A DNA stretch of 64,000 bases from an uncultured Enterobacteriaceae bacterium. Its GTDB lineage: Bacteria > Pseudomonadota > Gammaproteobacteria > Enterobacterales > Enterobacteriaceae. Shown one piece after another: positions 29,665 to 40,214 of this stretch (position 1 is its first letter; each line of letters opens with the position of its first letter). The translations under genes were made by a program, and so were the position numbers. The notes beneath the pieces are model-generated. The model worked only from the letters and a program-made list of their open reading frames with translations. It was not told the origin of the DNA and did not search any database. The stretch lies in the NCBI GenBank assembly GCA_947631255.1, contig CANRKT010000002.1, positions 62,001-126,000 of the forward strand, written 5' to 3'.

Positions 29665-30378
29665 ATGCAAAAGCAAGCTGAGTTGTATCGCGGCAAAGCG
29701 AAGACAGTTTACAGCACGGAGAACCCCTCCCTGTTGGTGCTTGAGTTTCGCAATGATACTTCAGCAGGGGACGGCGCACGCATTGAACAGTTTGATCGTA
29801 AGGGTATGGTGAACAATAAGTTTAACCATTTCATTATGACCAAACTGGAAGAAGCGGGTATTCCAACCCAAATGGAAGCGCTACTTTCCGACAACGAAGT
29901 ACTGGTAAAGAAACTGGATATGGTGCCGGTTGAGTGTGTTATCCGCAATCGCGCTGCCGGGTCGCTGGTTAAGCGCCTGGGTATTGAAGAGGGGACGCTG
30001 CTTAATCCACCGTTATTCGACCTGTTCCTGAAAAACGATACCATGCATGATCCTATGGTCAATGAGTCTTACTGCGAAACCTTCGGCTGGGTGAGCAAAG
30101 AGCATCTCGCCCGTATGCGTGAGCTGAGCTACAAGGCCAATGACGTTTTGAGCAAGTTGTTTGATGATGCAGGACTAATCCTTGTCGACTTTAAACTGGA
30201 GTTCGGGCTGTTCAACGGTGAAGTGGTTCTGGGGGATGAGTTCTCACCTGATGGTAGCCGTCTGTGGGATAAAGCAACACTCGATAAAATGGACAAAGAC
30301 CGTTTCCGTCAAAGTCTCGGTGGACTGATTGAAGCCTATGAGGCTGTTGCACACCGTCTGGGTGTTAAACTAGACTAA
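29665..30378 (+). CDS. purC: SAICAR synthetase PurC
   Basis: This 237-residue ligase joins CAIR and aspartate using ATP in purine synthesis. Visible motifs are [27 protein letters not shown], the SAICAR signature [15 protein letters not shown] and LVDFKLEFG, plus the C-terminal [12 protein letters not shown]. The ATG at 29665 matches the E. coli length; the upstream in-frame codons translate repeat R4 and are excluded. No convincing PurR box was seen upstream, unlike purE; R4 occupies much of the promoter region. Confidence 0.97.
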   Translation: MQKQAELYRGKAKTVYSTENPSLLVLEFRNDTSAGDGARIEQFDRKGMVNNKFNHFIMTKLEEAGIPTQMEALLSDNEVLVKKLDMVPVECVIRNRAAGSLVKRLGIEEGTLLNPPLFDLFLKNDTMHDPMVNESYCETFGWVSKEHLARMRELSYKANDVLSKLFDDAGLILVDFKLEFGLFNGEVVLGDEFSPDGSRLWDKATLDKMDKDRFRQSLGGLIEAYEAVAHRLGVKLD

Positions 30379-30407
30379 CTGCGCAATCGTTTTCGTATTG
30401 CGAATCA

Positions 30408-30434
30408 GGGTGCTGTTAAGCACCCTTTTTTTTC
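30408..30434 (+). terminator. Terminator of purC
   Basis: The GGGTGCT-GTTA-AGCACCC perfect stem is followed by eight T. Confidence 0.92.
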
Positions 30435-30508
30435 ATCGCGTTACGGTAGTTATTAGCGCATTATCTCTCTAGAATTCCAGATTATGAAGGGGCCGTGAGG
30501 TAGCAAAT

Positions 30509-31360
30509 ATGCGCCAACAGGAACAGCATAAACATAGCCATCCAGAAAAAAAACGGTGTGCCACAGGCCAGTCAGCTGTGCGTTCAGGGGGCGGTATCTT
30601 TCGCATTCCCCGAGGGAAAGGTTTTTTTGTGTTGCTGGTGATGGTTATTCTGGCCAGTTATTACCGGCCCGCGATCATCGACTTTTTTACCAAAAAGACA
30701 GCAGTACACACCCCCGCAATACCTGCTGAACGAGTGGTTTCATCTATCAGTGACGCAACTGAGTTTACCACTATGATAATGGTGACTCTTGATGAAACCT
30801 GGCAGACATTATTTGAACGCCGGGGGCTTAAGTATCAGCCGACAAATTTGATAACCTACCGTGGCACAGTCAGTAGTGCCTGTAGCGGCGAGAATAAGGC
30901 TATCGGGACATTTTATTGTCCACAAGACAATACCGTTTATGTTTCTCTTTCCCAGTATGACGAGATGCAAATCATTCTTGGCACGGGGGGGGATTTTACT
31001 CAAAGTTATATGATGGCTCATGCGGTCGGGCATCATATACAACAGCTACTGGGGCTGAATGTAGCGGAAGATATGTTGAATTTATCACCCGAGCAGGAAC
31101 TTCAGGCGGATTGTTTTGCCGGACTCTGGGGATACCGTATGGTAGAGCATCAGATCCTCAGTGCCGGTGACGTGCAGCTGGCGATGGATGTCACCGAGAT
31201 CATGGATAAAGAAAAACACCAGTTACATCCCGGTATTGTGATGCCAGAAAGTTTCTTTTATGGCAACTTGGAACAACGCTATCAAGGACTGAATCGAGGA
31301 TTTGTCAGCGGAGAGCTGGAACAATGCTTGAACCTTGATGCAGTTGCGGTTAAGTCGTGA
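30509..31360 (+). CDS. ypfJ: YpfJ-family putative neutral zinc metallopeptidase, catalytic Glu missing
   Basis: This 283-residue protein of the YpfJ/zinc metallopeptidase family (PF04228) has one N-terminal membrane segment (residues 38-51) and an extracytoplasmic domain. It keeps YRGTVSSACS, GTFYCPQDNTVYVSL, QELQADCFAGLWGY and the paired cysteines. The normally invariant HEVGHH reads HAVGHH (residues 171-176; GCG at 31022-31024), so the catalytic Glu is Ala. About ten or more residues are also lost between the His motif and QELQADCF. Zinc could still bind, but hydrolysis is not expected. It is followed by tmcA with a one-base overlap. Confidence 0.85.
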   Translation: MRQQEQHKHSHPEKKRCATGQSAVRSGGGIFRIPRGKGFFVLLVMVILASYYRPAIIDFFTKKTAVHTPAIPAERVVSSISDATEFTTMIMVTLDETWQTLFERRGLKYQPTNLITYRGTVSSACSGENKAIGTFYCPQDNTVYVSLSQYDEMQIILGTGGDFTQSYMMAHAVGHHIQQLLGLNVAEDMLNLSPEQELQADCFAGLWGYRMVEHQILSAGDVQLAMDVTEIMDKEKHQLHPGIVMPESFFYGNLEQRYQGLNRGFVSGELEQCLNLDAVAVKS

Positions 31361-33402
31361 TGTCAGAGAGCGCTTTGTTCAGCGATATCGAACGGCTTAC
31401 TACCCAAATGCGTGACGGTGGCATACGTCGCTTACTGGTGATAGCCGGGGAACGGCACTGGAGTTACCTGCAGGCTCAAGGATTAGCGGCTCGTTTAGCT
31501 GGGGACTGGCTATGGACAGGCGAAGGGACTGACTGGCCTTTGCATTGTGCTCCAGCAGCGCTGCGCACATTATTAGGACAAGAGTTTCAGCATGCTGTCT
31601 TTGATGCCCGAACGGGTCTTGATGTTGCGGCTCTGGCCGCGCTTGCGGGGACGCTGAAAGCGGGAAGCTGGCTGGTGCTGTTGACGCCGGACTGGCAACG
31701 CTGGCCGACGCTACCGGACGCTGACTCTTGTCGCTGGAGTGATACCCCTGAAGCCATCACAACGCCGCATTTCATTACCTGGTTACAGTCTTGTGTGATG
31801 GACTCACCTGATGCGGTAGTGTGGCGACAAAATCATCCACTCAGGGTGAAAAACTTACCTGATTATCCGTCATGGCATCGGGTTAATCAGGGACCACAAC
31901 AGGAACAGGCAGCGTTACTCTCGCAGCTGATGGCGATGGAAAACGGCGTCGCTGTTGTGACCAGCCCCCGTGGGCGAGGTAAATCCTCACTGGCGGGGAT
32001 GCTGATAAATCGCAGCCCTGGTCGCTGTCTGGTCAGTGCTCCAGCTAAAGCTGCAACTGATGTGCTGGCGCAGTTCGCTGGGGAAGGGTTTCATTTCATC
32101 GCGCCGGATGCCCTTATTCAGGATAAACCAGAGGGGGATTTTGACTGGCTGATTGTCGATGAAGCCGCGGCGATCCCCGCACCACTGTTGCAACAAATGA
32201 TAGCCCCTTTCTCTCGAGTTCTATTGACGACTACGGTACAGGGCTATGAAGGCACCGGGCGCGGCTTTTTACTGAAATTTTGTGCCTCACTCCCTTCGTA
32301 TCACGCCTTTACACTCAACACACCGATTCGCTGGGCGCAGCATGATCCTCTGGAGCGATTGATCGACCAAATAATGTTATTTGATGAGCCTAGTCTTAAG
32401 GCTCTGCCAGCAGGGCCAGTAAAGTTTGCGGTCATCGATATGCGAGACTGGCCGCGAAATGCCCGGCAACTGGCGGAGATGTATCGCTTATTATCCGGGG
32501 CACATTACCGCACTTCCCCCCTGGACTGGCGACGACTGCTCGATGCACCGGGGATGCATTACCTCGCTGCCACTATTGAACAGCGCTGTGCTGGCGCATT
32601 GTGGCTGGTGGAGGAGGGCGGGCTTCCCTCTTTGCTGAGTCAACAAGTGTGGGCTGGATTTCGTCGTCCCAGAGGAAACCTGGTGGCCCAGTCGCTGGCG
32701 GCCCATGGCGGGAGTCCCTTGGCCGCGACCTTGCGGGGCTTGCGTGTCAGTCGAATTGCGGTTCATCCTGGCCATCAGCGCCAACAGCTGGGCAGTGAAC
32801 TGATGCAACAGGCGCTCTCTCTGGCGCAAGGGCAGTATGACTATCTGTCAGTCAGCTTTGGTTATACCGAAGCATTATGGCGCTTCTGGCAACGTTGTGG
32901 CTTTAAACTGGTGCGTATCGGAACGCAGCGGGAAGCGAGCAGTGGCTGTTATACGGCAATGGCCCTGCTGCCATTGTCTGAAGCCGGTGTTCGTCTGACT
33001 AACACCGAGCAACAACGATTGTTTCGTGATAGTCGCTGGTACCCGCAGTTGCCTGTCGGCATCCTCTCTGACTCCTGTACAGAAGCTGATGATTCACTCA
33101 ATGAGAATGACTGGCTTGAACTGGCTGGTTTTGCTTTTGCCCACCGCCCACTTGATAGCACCCGCGCTCCTCTGCATCGTTTACTGCTGGCTTGTGAATA
33201 CCCGTCAGACTTATTACGCGGACAGCTTGAAAGGGGATACAGCAACAGTGAATTGTGTCAGTTATTTAAGTTAACCGGGCGCAAAGCCTTACTGTCTGCT
33301 CAGCGTTTAGAAACAGAAATAGCGTTGATAAAGAGGGATACAGGGCGCTGTGAGGCATTGCGGCAGTGGATCCAGCAAATCAGGCCTGTCGCGAGCCAAT
33401 AA
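31360..33402 (+). CDS. tmcA: tRNA(Met) cytidine acetyltransferase TmcA
   Basis: This 680-residue enzyme makes N4-acetylcytidine at the wobble position of elongator tRNA-Met. An N-terminal DUF1726-like domain is followed by an RNA-helicase-like ATPase (Walker A SPRGRGKSSLAG near residue 205; Walker B LIVDEAAAIP). A GNAT domain follows (VSRIAVHPGHQRQQLGSELM) and then a C-terminal tRNA-binding region. The ATG at 31360 overlaps the ypfJ stop (TGATG); the GTG at 31357 is a less likely start. Confidence 0.95.
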   Translation: MSESALFSDIERLTTQMRDGGIRRLLVIAGERHWSYLQAQGLAARLAGDWLWTGEGTDWPLHCAPAALRTLLGQEFQHAVFDARTGLDVAALAALAGTLKAGSWLVLLTPDWQRWPTLPDADSCRWSDTPEAITTPHFITWLQSCVMDSPDAVVWRQNHPLRVKNLPDYPSWHRVNQGPQQEQAALLSQLMAMENGVAVVTSPRGRGKSSLAGMLINRSPGRCLVSAPAKAATDVLAQFAGEGFHFIAPDALIQDKPEGDFDWLIVDEAAAIPAPLLQQMIAPFSRVLLTTTVQGYEGTGRGFLLKFCASLPSYHAFTLNTPIRWAQHDPLERLIDQIMLFDEPSLKALPAGPVKFAVIDMRDWPRNARQLAEMYRLLSGAHYRTSPLDWRRLLDAPGMHYLAATIEQRCAGALWLVEEGGLPSLLSQQVWAGFRRPRGNLVAQSLAAHGGSPLAATLRGLRVSRIAVHPGHQRQQLGSELMQQALSLAQGQYDYLSVSFGYTEALWRFWQRCGFKLVRIGTQREASSGCYTAMALLPLSEAGVRLTNTEQQRLFRDSRWYPQLPVGILSDSCTEADDSLNENDWLELAGFAFAHRPLDSTRAPLHRLLLACEYPSDLLRGQLERGYSNSELCQLFKLTGRKALLSAQRLETEIALIKRDTGRCEALRQWIQQIRPVASQ

Positions 33403-33432
33403 AAAAGCCGGGCTGAATATTTAGCCCGGCTC
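33400..33432 (-). terminator. Terminator of ypfN
   Basis: The AGCCGGGCT / AGCCCGGCT stem read on the minus strand is followed by TTTTTT. It also lies at the end of convergent tmcA but has no T run in that direction. Confidence 0.82.
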
Positions 33433-33442
33433 TGGTGAGTTA

Positions 33443-33634
33443 TCAGGATTTTTTGGGAGGATTATCGTCGTCATCATCCCATTTATCGTTACAGTCACGG
33501 TGGGGGGGTAATTCGGGCTTATTGGCCAAAAATTTTTTATGGTCCACCCGGTTAAGATCTTTAATGACATTGATAAAGATACCCACCAAGGCTATCAAGA
33601 TAAAAATCCACCAGTAACGCGCTAGCCAATCCAT
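33443..33634 (-). CDS. ypfN: Small membrane protein YpfN (UPF0370)
   Basis: This 63-residue protein has one N-terminal membrane helix ([17 protein letters not shown]), then a conserved cytosolic tail [19 protein letters not shown] and an acidic run WDDDDD. The tail is nearly identical to E. coli YpfN, whose function is unknown. It lies 28 nt downstream of dapE on the same strand, so it is likely cotranscribed. Confidence 0.93.
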   Translation of the reverse strand: MDWLARYWWIFILIALVGIFINVIKDLNRVDHKKFLANKPELPPHRDCNDKWDDDDDNPPKKS

Positions 33635-33662
33635 GCAGATACCCCTGTCTGTGCGCCTGTTG

Positions 33663-34790
33663 TTAGGCGATGAGCTGTTCCATAATGCGCTGATACATCC
33701 GGGCCAACAACTGCAGATCGGACGCCTTTACACATTCGTTAATTTTGTGGATCGTTGCATTGACCGGGCCGAGTTCAACAACCTGAGCACCCATGCGGGC
33801 AATAAAACGCCCGTCAGATGTCCCGCCGGTGGTTAATAGCTGCGGTTTAATCTCATTATAATGCTCAATAGCATGGACCACGGCATCAACCAACTTACCA
33901 CGCGGGGTCAGGAACGGTTGTCCGGACAGCCACCAGTCCAGAGTATAACGCAGCTGGTATTTATCCAGTAAAGCGGTGACACGACGTTTGATTTCAGTAT
34001 CCGTCAGTTCAGTGCTAAAGCGGAAGTTAAACTGCACAAACAACTCGCCTGGAATAACATTATTACTGCCTGTACCACCCTGAATATTGGCAATTTGCAT
34101 ACTGGTCGCAGGGAAGAATTCATTGCCTTTATCCCATTCAATATTGACCAGTTCATTCAACATTGGAGCGGCACGATGTACAGGATTATCCGCCAGATGC
34201 GGATAGGCAACATGGCCTTGTACCCCGTGAATGGTTAAGTTGCAGGTCAGAGAACCACGACGTCCATTTTTAACCACATCACCGACAACTTCAGTACTGG
34301 AAGGCTCCCCCACCAGACAATAATCGAGACGTTCTTTACGCGCCATCAGGGCTTCGACGACTTTGACAGTTCCGTCCTGAGCGCTGGCTTCCTCATCGGA
34401 GGTGATTAAAAACGCCAGTCGTCCCTGATGATGAGGATACTGAGCAACAAAGCGTTCTGCCGCAACCACCATCGCCGCCAGCGAGCCTTTCATGTCTGCA
34501 CTACCGCGACCAAACAGCATGCCATCGCGAATAGTCGGTTCAAATGGTGGGTTAATCCAGCGATTCGCATCCCCAGGAGGAACGACGTCAGTATGTCCGG
34601 CAAATGCCAGGGTTTCACCTTGCCCACGCCAAGCCCAGAAGTTTTGTGTCTCCCCAAAATCCATGCGTTCAATCGTAAAGCCGATAGCACGCAGACGTTC
34701 TATCATTAACGCTTGGCATCCCGCATCATCAGGACTGAGGGAAGGGCGACGAATAAGCTGTTGGACTAGCTCAATAACCGGGCAAGACAT
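33663..34790 (-). CDS. dapE: Succinyl-diaminopimelate desuccinylase DapE
   Basis: This 375-residue M20 dinuclear zinc hydrolase of lysine/DAP synthesis has zinc ligand motifs [24 protein letters not shown] and the catalytic [12 protein letters not shown]. The dimerisation domain begins [14 protein letters not shown], and [11 protein letters not shown] occurs near the end. The ATG at 34790 (MSCPVIEL) equals the E. coli length; the longer frame overlaps yffB. It follows yffB by 4 nt, giving a yffB-dapE-ypfN operon. Confidence 0.97.
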   Translation of the reverse strand: MSCPVIELVQQLIRRPSLSPDDAGCQALMIERLRAIGFTIERMDFGETQNFWAWRGQGETLAFAGHTDVVPPGDANRWINPPFEPTIRDGMLFGRGSADMKGSLAAMVVAAERFVAQYPHHQGRLAFLITSDEEASAQDGTVKVVEALMARKERLDYCLVGEPSSTEVVGDVVKNGRRGSLTCNLTIHGVQGHVAYPHLADNPVHRAAPMLNELVNIEWDKGNEFFPATSMQIANIQGGTGSNNVIPGELFVQFNFRFSTELTDTEIKRRVTALLDKYQLRYTLDWWLSGQPFLTPRGKLVDAVVHAIEHYNEIKPQLLTTGGTSDGRFIARMGAQVVELGPVNATIHKINECVKASDLQLLARMYQRIMEQLIA

Positions 34791-34794
34791 AAAG

Positions 34795-35175
34795 TTATAC
34801 CTCGTTGATAAACTTCTGATAATTTGATTCATTAAAGCCCAAAAGCATAGGCTTACCGGGTACGCAGAGCAATGGGCGTTTGATAATTGCCGGCATCTCT
34901 AACATTAATTTTGCCGCACTTGGGGCATCAGTAATGCTGGCACGTCGCGTTTCGTCCAGTTTACGCCAGGTTGTCCCACGAGTATTCAGTAACGCTTCCC
35001 AGCCCAGCTCAGCGATAAAGCTGTTCAGCAAAGCCGCATCAAGGCCATCTGCCCGATAATCATGGAACTGATAATTGACATTCTGTTGTTCAAGAAAACG
35101 CCGGGCTTTCTTAATCGTGTCGCAGTTTTTAATACCGTAAAGTACAGGCAAAGCGTTCTTAAGCTCATCTGACAT
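34795..35175 (-). CDS. yffB: ArsC/Spx-like protein YffB
   Basis: This 126-residue thioredoxin-fold protein of the ArsC/Spx family has a single redox Cys18 in [14 protein letters not shown] and a conserved [14 protein letters not shown] and [19 protein letters not shown]. YffB binds glutathione in vitro in related bacteria, but its role is not settled. It heads the yffB-dapE-ypfN set. The N-terminus is about eight residues longer than E. coli; the ATG at 35175 has an upstream GGAGTGG. Confidence 0.9.
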   Translation of the reverse strand: MSDELKNALPVLYGIKNCDTIKKARRFLEQQNVNYQFHDYRADGLDAALLNSFIAELGWEALLNTRGTTWRKLDETRRASITDAPSAAKLMLEMPAIIKRPLLCVPGKPMLLGFNESNYQKFINEV

Positions 35176-35689
35176 AAAATACCACTCCTGTCGGCAAATG
35201 AGAGCGAGTCAGTTGTTATCTGTTGCGAACAGTAGGCAATGATAATACTGAGTAAAGGAGGCTGATAATAACTCAATCAGGCTGGAGTCCGATAATCGAA
35301 TAGCGGCGTTATCTCTCAAGTCACCTGGCTATTATTGGTTTTCAGTCCTAGGTTAATCTGCTCTATGTTGTTGATGTTTATATGGAATGTAAGCTATTTG
35401 ACTCTTTTCTTCAAATGATTTCATTTAACAATTCTACACACAGCAATGATGGATGATTTATTGCAATTAACAATCAAAGTTAACATATTAATTATTAACT
35501 GTTTTGTGGTTGGTTTATTCTTGTACTGTTACAGGCAGAGATGTGATAAGAACCAGTAATGTTAAAAAATGTTTAAAGTTTCAATTGACTGTAAACTGTC
35601 TGGTAACGTATTAATTAACCACGGTTCTGATAAGGGATTGTGACTTAAACAGACTCAACATAATAAAATAGGTAATACTTGAGGCGTCT
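35176..35689. other. 514-bp AT-rich intergenic region, divergent promoters
   Basis: This is visibly AT-rich, with no supported gene. It separates divergent yffB and ypfM. A plausible sigma-70 promoter toward ypfM is TTGACT (35585-35590), an 18-bp spacer and TATTAA (35609-35614). I see no long inverted repeat or recognisable operator. Confidence 0.4.
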
Positions 35690-35749
35690 ATGATTGATAC
35701 TGAACTTGGGCACTGGAAAGACTTTATTGAGCAAATGTTGCGCAAATAA
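35690..35749 (+). CDS. ypfM: 19-residue small protein YpfM
   Basis: The 19-codon frame reads MIDTELGHWKDFIEQMLRK and follows GAGGCGTCT. It matches the recalled E. coli small protein YpfM (MIERELGNWKDFIEVMLRK) in length, with about 14 of 19 identical residues. The location also matches: between yffB and acrD, opposite in strand to both. It is an amphipathic helix of unknown function, followed by the bidirectional terminator shared with acrD. Confidence 0.88.
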   Translation: MIDTELGHWKDFIEQMLRK

Positions 35750-35802
35750 ATATCCAGAAAATAAAACGTGATACGACAATAAATTTACTGACCAGTAGAT
35801 TA

Positions 35803-35835
35803 AATAAAGCGCCGGTTAAAGGCGCTTTATTTTTG
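35803..35835. terminator. Bidirectional terminator between ypfM and acrD
   Basis: AATAAAGCGCC-GGTTAAA-GGCGCTTTATT is a perfect 11-bp stem followed by further T, between convergent genes. Confidence 0.9.
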
Positions 35836-35848
35836 AGCATGACTCAGG

Positions 35849-38800
35849 TTACTTGTGCAATGGGAAGCGTCTGCGAACCAGAACAAAGAACAACGGCACA
35901 AAGAAAATTGCCAGGAAGGTCGCCGAGATCATCCCGCCCATAACGCCTGTTCCGACCGCATGCTGACTACTTGAACCCGCACCGCTGCTAATCACCAGAG
36001 GTAAGACGCCGAAGATAAAGGCCAGTGAGGTCATCAGTATCGGACGTAGACGTTGGCGACAGGCGCCGAGGGTGGCAGAGACTAAATCCTGGCCACGGGT
36101 ATTTAAGTCATTAGCAAATTCAACAATCAGAATGGCGTTTTTCGCCGATAGCCCGATTACTGTCAGTAGCCCGACCTGAAAATAGACATCATTTTCCAGC
36201 CCGCGCAGCCAGGTTGCGACCAGAGCTCCAATCACTCCCAGCGGAACAGTCAGCATCACTGAGAAGGGAATTGACCAGCTTTCATACAGTGCAGCCAGAC
36301 AGAGGAAAATCACCAGCAAGGAAAGGGCATACAGCGCAGGCGCCTGAGCACCTGATAAGCGTTCCTGATAAGAGATCCCGGTCCACTCAAGGCCAAAGCC
36401 GGTCGGTAGCTGGCTCACCAGCTGTTCCATCATATCCATTGCCGTACCACTACTGACACCTGGAGCGGCTTCACCGACGATCTCCACAGAAGAGAAGCCG
36501 TTATAGCGTTCCAGACGTGATGACCCGGTTTCCCAGTGGGAAGAAGCAAAGGAAGAAAACGGCACCATGGCACCTATATTATTGCGAACATACCAGCGCT
36601 GAATATCATCAGGCTGCATACGATATTGTGCGGCGGCCTGAACATAGACTTTTTTGACCCGTCCCCGGTCCATAAAGTCATTCACATAGCTTGAACCCCA
36701 TGCTGTCTGGAGGGTGTTGTTAATATCATCCACCGACACCCCCAGCGCCTGAGCTTTACGTTGATCAATATCTATTTGTAACTGAGGACTATCATCCAGG
36801 CCATTATGACGGACACGGATAAGCTGGGGATTGTCGCTAGCCAGGCTGAGCAACTGGTTACGCGCCTCCATCAGACCCTGATGTCCGATACCTGCATTAT
36901 CCTGTAGCTGAAGGTCAAAGCCTGCCGCAGCGCCCAGACCACTGATAGCCGGAGGACTGCTGGCAAATACCCGCGCTTCCTTGATTTTTGATAGCTCTTT
37001 TGTCGCCCGGTTAATGATAGCTTCGGCACTCGCCGTCTGACTGTCACGCAGGCTCCAGTCTTTCAGGCGTACAAATAGGCGAGCTACGTTTTGTCCGTTA
37101 CCCCCTGGACCTGAACCAATAGTGGCGAAGACAGAGACGATATTGTCCTTTTCCTGAGTGAGGTAATACTGCTCTATTTTTTCAACGACTTTCAGCGTTT
37201 GTTGTTGAGTTGACCCGCTGGGTAATTGTACCGAGGTGGAAAATACACCCCGATCTTCTATGGGTAAAAATGAGGTCGGCAGGCGCATAAACAGAATAAC
37301 CATAGCGACTATCAGTAACCCGTAGATAACCAGCCAGCGCAAACTACGGCCGAGAATTTTACCCACTATACCTTCATAACCCTTTGTGGCTTTATCAAAA
37401 CAACGGTTAAACCAGCCAAAAAAACCTTTCTGGCCGTGCAATTCGCCTTTACGCAGAGGTTTTAATAAGGTGGCACACAGTGCCGGGGTTAAAATCAGCG
37501 CCACCAGGACTGAAATGACCATTGCCGATACAATCGTGATGGAGAACTGTCGATAGATAGCCCCGGTTGTGCCACCAAAGAAGGCCATCGGCACGAAAAC
37601 GGCTGACAATACCAGGCCAATACCCACCAGAGCGCCCTGAATTTGCCCCATCGATTTACGGGTTGCGTCGGCGGGTGAAAGACCTTCTTCACTCATTATT
37701 CGCTCGACGTTTTCAACCACCACGATAGCATCATCGACCAGCAGGCCGATGGCCAGAACCATCGCGAACATCGTTAAGGTATTAATACTAAAGCCAAAGG
37801 CATACAGAACTGCAAAGGTGCCTAGCAACACCACCGGGACGGCAATCGTCGGAATTAAGGTGGCGCGGAAGTTCTGCAAGAACAGATACATCACCAGAAA
37901 TACCAGCAGAATGGCTTCCAGTAGTGTTTTAACCACATCCTGAATGGAGGCTTTAACAAAAGGGGTGGTTTCAAACGCGACTTTGGCTTCCAGACCGTGC
38001 GGAAAATAGCGTGACAGCTCGGTAATTTTATCTCTGACCAGCTTGTCGGTTGCTATTTCATTTGCGCCTGAGGCGAGCTTAACGCCAAGACCAGAGGCGG
38101 CCTGACCATTAAAGCGACTTAAGAAATCATAGCGTTCAGCACCCAGTTCAACCTCAGCAACATCGCCCAGCGTAATCACCGAGCCATTTTGGTTAACCCG
38201 CAACGCAATATCGCGAAATTGTTGTGGTGTCTGTAGCAGCGACTGAGAGTTGATGGTGGCATTGAGCATCTGGGTATCCAGAGCGGGGGTTGCGCCTAGC
38301 TGGCCGACAGCAATTTGCGCGTTCTGGGACTTAATCTTTTCAACCACATCCTGGGGAGTTAGCTGATAACTGGTCAGTTTTATCGGGTCGAGCCAGATAC
38401 GCATCGCATACTGGGAGCCATAAGCATCAACATCACCGACACCATCAATACGGCTTATTGGATCCTGGAGCTGGCTGGCGACATAGTCGGCAATATCTTG
38501 TTTATCCATGCTACCGTCAGTCGAGACGAAGGCAATCATCAGGATATTACTGTCACCGGTTTTACGCACATTCACGCCTTGTGCCTGAACCGGTTGTGGA
38601 AGCCTTCGCAGTGCTGATTGCAGCTGGTTCTGTACCTGTTGCACCGCTTCATTCGGATTGGTGCCTGGTTTAAAACTTAAGGTGATTGATGTCTGACCTA
38701 CGGCACTGCTCTGGGATGACATATACATCAGGTTATCAAGGCCAGTCATACTCTGTTCAATGATCTGGGTAACGGTATTTTCTAGTGTCTGGGCAGAAGC

Positions 38801-38953
38801 GCCAGGATAGTTTGCTGTGATGCGCACGTTAGGAGGTGCGAGATCGGGATATTGCTCAACAGGCAGTGAAAAAATGGCCAGTGTTCCGGTCAGACATAAG
38901 ACTATCGCCAGCACCCAGGCAAAAATTGGGCGTGAGATAAAAAAATTCGCCAT
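35849..38953 (-). CDS. acrD: RND multidrug efflux pump AcrD
   Basis: This 1034-residue inner-membrane RND pump has TM1 near residues 10-28, a large periplasmic loop, and proton-relay Asp pair in TM4 ([20 protein letters not shown]). A second duplicated half ends with [18 protein letters not shown] and [20 protein letters not shown]. It is nearly collinear with E. coli AcrD, which exports aminoglycosides and anionic drugs with AcrA and TolC. As in E. coli, no adaptor gene is adjacent. AAGGGG precedes the start. Confidence 0.95.
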   Translation of the reverse strand: MANFFISRPIFAWVLAIVLCLTGTLAIFSLPVEQYPDLAPPNVRITANYPGASAQTLENTVTQIIEQSMTGLDNLMYMSSQSSAVGQTSITLSFKPGTNPNEAVQQVQNQLQSALRRLPQPVQAQGVNVRKTGDSNILMIAFVSTDGSMDKQDIADYVASQLQDPISRIDGVGDVDAYGSQYAMRIWLDPIKLTSYQLTPQDVVEKIKSQNAQIAVGQLGATPALDTQMLNATINSQSLLQTPQQFRDIALRVNQNGSVITLGDVAEVELGAERYDFLSRFNGQAASGLGVKLASGANEIATDKLVRDKITELSRYFPHGLEAKVAFETTPFVKASIQDVVKTLLEAILLVFLVMYLFLQNFRATLIPTIAVPVVLLGTFAVLYAFGFSINTLTMFAMVLAIGLLVDDAIVVVENVERIMSEEGLSPADATRKSMGQIQGALVGIGLVLSAVFVPMAFFGGTTGAIYRQFSITIVSAMVISVLVALILTPALCATLLKPLRKGELHGQKGFFGWFNRCFDKATKGYEGIVGKILGRSLRWLVIYGLLIVAMVILFMRLPTSFLPIEDRGVFSTSVQLPSGSTQQQTLKVVEKIEQYYLTQEKDNIVSVFATIGSGPGGNGQNVARLFVRLKDWSLRDSQTASAEAIINRATKELSKIKEARVFASSPPAISGLGAAAGFDLQLQDNAGIGHQGLMEARNQLLSLASDNPQLIRVRHNGLDDSPQLQIDIDQRKAQALGVSVDDINNTLQTAWGSSYVNDFMDRGRVKKVYVQAAAQYRMQPDDIQRWYVRNNIGAMVPFSSFASSHWETGSSRLERYNGFSSVEIVGEAAPGVSSGTAMDMMEQLVSQLPTGFGLEWTGISYQERLSGAQAPALYALSLLVIFLCLAALYESWSIPFSVMLTVPLGVIGALVATWLRGLENDVYFQVGLLTVIGLSAKNAILIVEFANDLNTRGQDLVSATLGACRQRLRPILMTSLAFIFGVLPLVISSGAGSSSQHAVGTGVMGGMISATFLAIFFVPLFFVLVRRRFPLHK

Positions 38954-39216
38954 GCGATGGAACCCCTTAAAAACACTTCTTTTTTATTAAAAACTTTCCC
39001 ACTTTAATCGTTCTTTAAGCGACAATAGTGGAGAAATTACGAAGATAATGTAAATTATTTCCACTTAAGTCAGTCTGTCAGCACGTATATCTTTACATAC
39101 TGACCGGGCATCAGTGGTATAAAAGTAACAACATAATATCGCCTGTCTGCTAACGTTAATATGGATCCTGTTGTAATATCAGGAAGATAGTGGTCTTAGC
39201 ATGTTGAGGATATTGG

Positions 39217-39789
39217 ATGTCATTAGCTATCAATGTTATTAAAAATCAACTTCTTTCTGATAATTATTTTATTTTACGCAATATTACTTATGAGCTGTTT
39301 TGCCGTAATGGGGAGGCCATTCGTCACAAACGTGAAGTGTATGATCGCGGAAATGGCGCCACGATCCTGCTGTATAACTGTGAGAAGAAAACCGTTGTCC
39401 TGACAAGACAGTTTCGTGTCGCAACCTGGATGAACGGTAATACTGATGGCATGCTGATAGAAACTTGTGCCGGACTGTTGGATGCGGACGAGCCTGAGCA
39501 ATGTGCGCGAAAAGAAGCAATGGAAGAGACGGGCTATGAAGTGGGAGAGCTGGAAAAAGTCTTTGAGCTCTATATGTCGCCGGGTGGTGTGACCGAAATT
39601 GTCTATTTTTATCTTGCGCCCTACACCGACTCACAGCGTAAGCATATCGGCGGTGGTGTCGAGGATGAAGATATCGAAGTGTTAGAACTACCCTTTAGCC
39701 GGGCACTGGAGATGGTGACGCGTGGGGAGATCTGCGATGGAAAAACGGTTATTTTGCTGCAGCAGTTGCAGCTGCGGAACATCATGTGA
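39217..39789 (+). CDS. nudK: GDP-mannose pyrophosphatase NudK
   Basis: This 190-residue Nudix hydrolase has the Nudix box [25 protein letters not shown] (residues about 85-110) carrying the REx2EExGx-type metal site. The substrate-proximal [15 protein letters not shown] is typical of NudK, which cleaves GDP-mannose to GMP and mannose-1-phosphate. It is divergent from acrD and the last core gene before the accessory patch. Length is within one residue of E. coli. Confidence 0.94.
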   Translation: MSLAINVIKNQLLSDNYFILRNITYELFCRNGEAIRHKREVYDRGNGATILLYNCEKKTVVLTRQFRVATWMNGNTDGMLIETCAGLLDADEPEQCARKEAMEETGYEVGELEKVFELYMSPGGVTEIVYFYLAPYTDSQRKHIGGGVEDEDIEVLELPFSRALEMVTRGEICDGKTVILLQQLQLRNIM

Positions 39790-40062
39790 TACGGATTTTT
39801 TATGGGCAGTCGCCTGACTGAAAATAATGCGTCAGGCTCATTTAAAATCGTTATATCTCTCTATCCCAAATGATTTCAATAGTGTCTTTCAGAACGCGTA
39901 ATGATTTGATATCAATTAGATTACGTTAATTGTGTTTTTTGAAATTATATGTAATTTACTTGATGGTATAGTAATGCTCACTTTTGATGAGCCTTATTTT
40001 AACCGATGTTAAAAAATGAAAATTACTGATGCTAGTACAATGTCGATCGATTCACAGAACAA

Positions 40063-40194
40063 ATGAATAAAAATGAGATGCCAGAGAAGGAGTTTTCTAA
40101 GAATGAGATACTCCTTAATATCGAAGTTCTGTTGGGAGGTGCACTTATCCCTACATTATCTATGCTGTCTGGCAGCAATACGCTTTACTTATAA
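40063..40194 (+). CDS. Possible 43-residue ORF or gene remnant upstream of lipoprotein
   Basis: A 43-codon frame runs MNKNEMPEKEFSKNEILL... ending SGSNTLYL, stopping 20 nt before the next gene. The frame stays open a few codons upstream to a TAG. It is AT-rich like its neighbour. It could be a small leader gene or the C-terminus of a lost larger gene. The 39790-40062 stretch before it shows only a GCCTGAC/GTCAGGC hairpin near 39807-39838. Confidence 0.25.
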   Translation: MNKNEMPEKEFSKNEILLNIEVLLGGALIPTLSMLSGSNTLYL

Positions 40195-40214
40195 TAGTGA
40201 AGAGGTAATAGAAA

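Noticed and set aside
39806-39838. GCCTGAC/GTCAGGC hairpin after nudK as a terminator
   Set aside because: The loop is long and the following bases CTCATTT are not a proper T run; possible but not supported enough.
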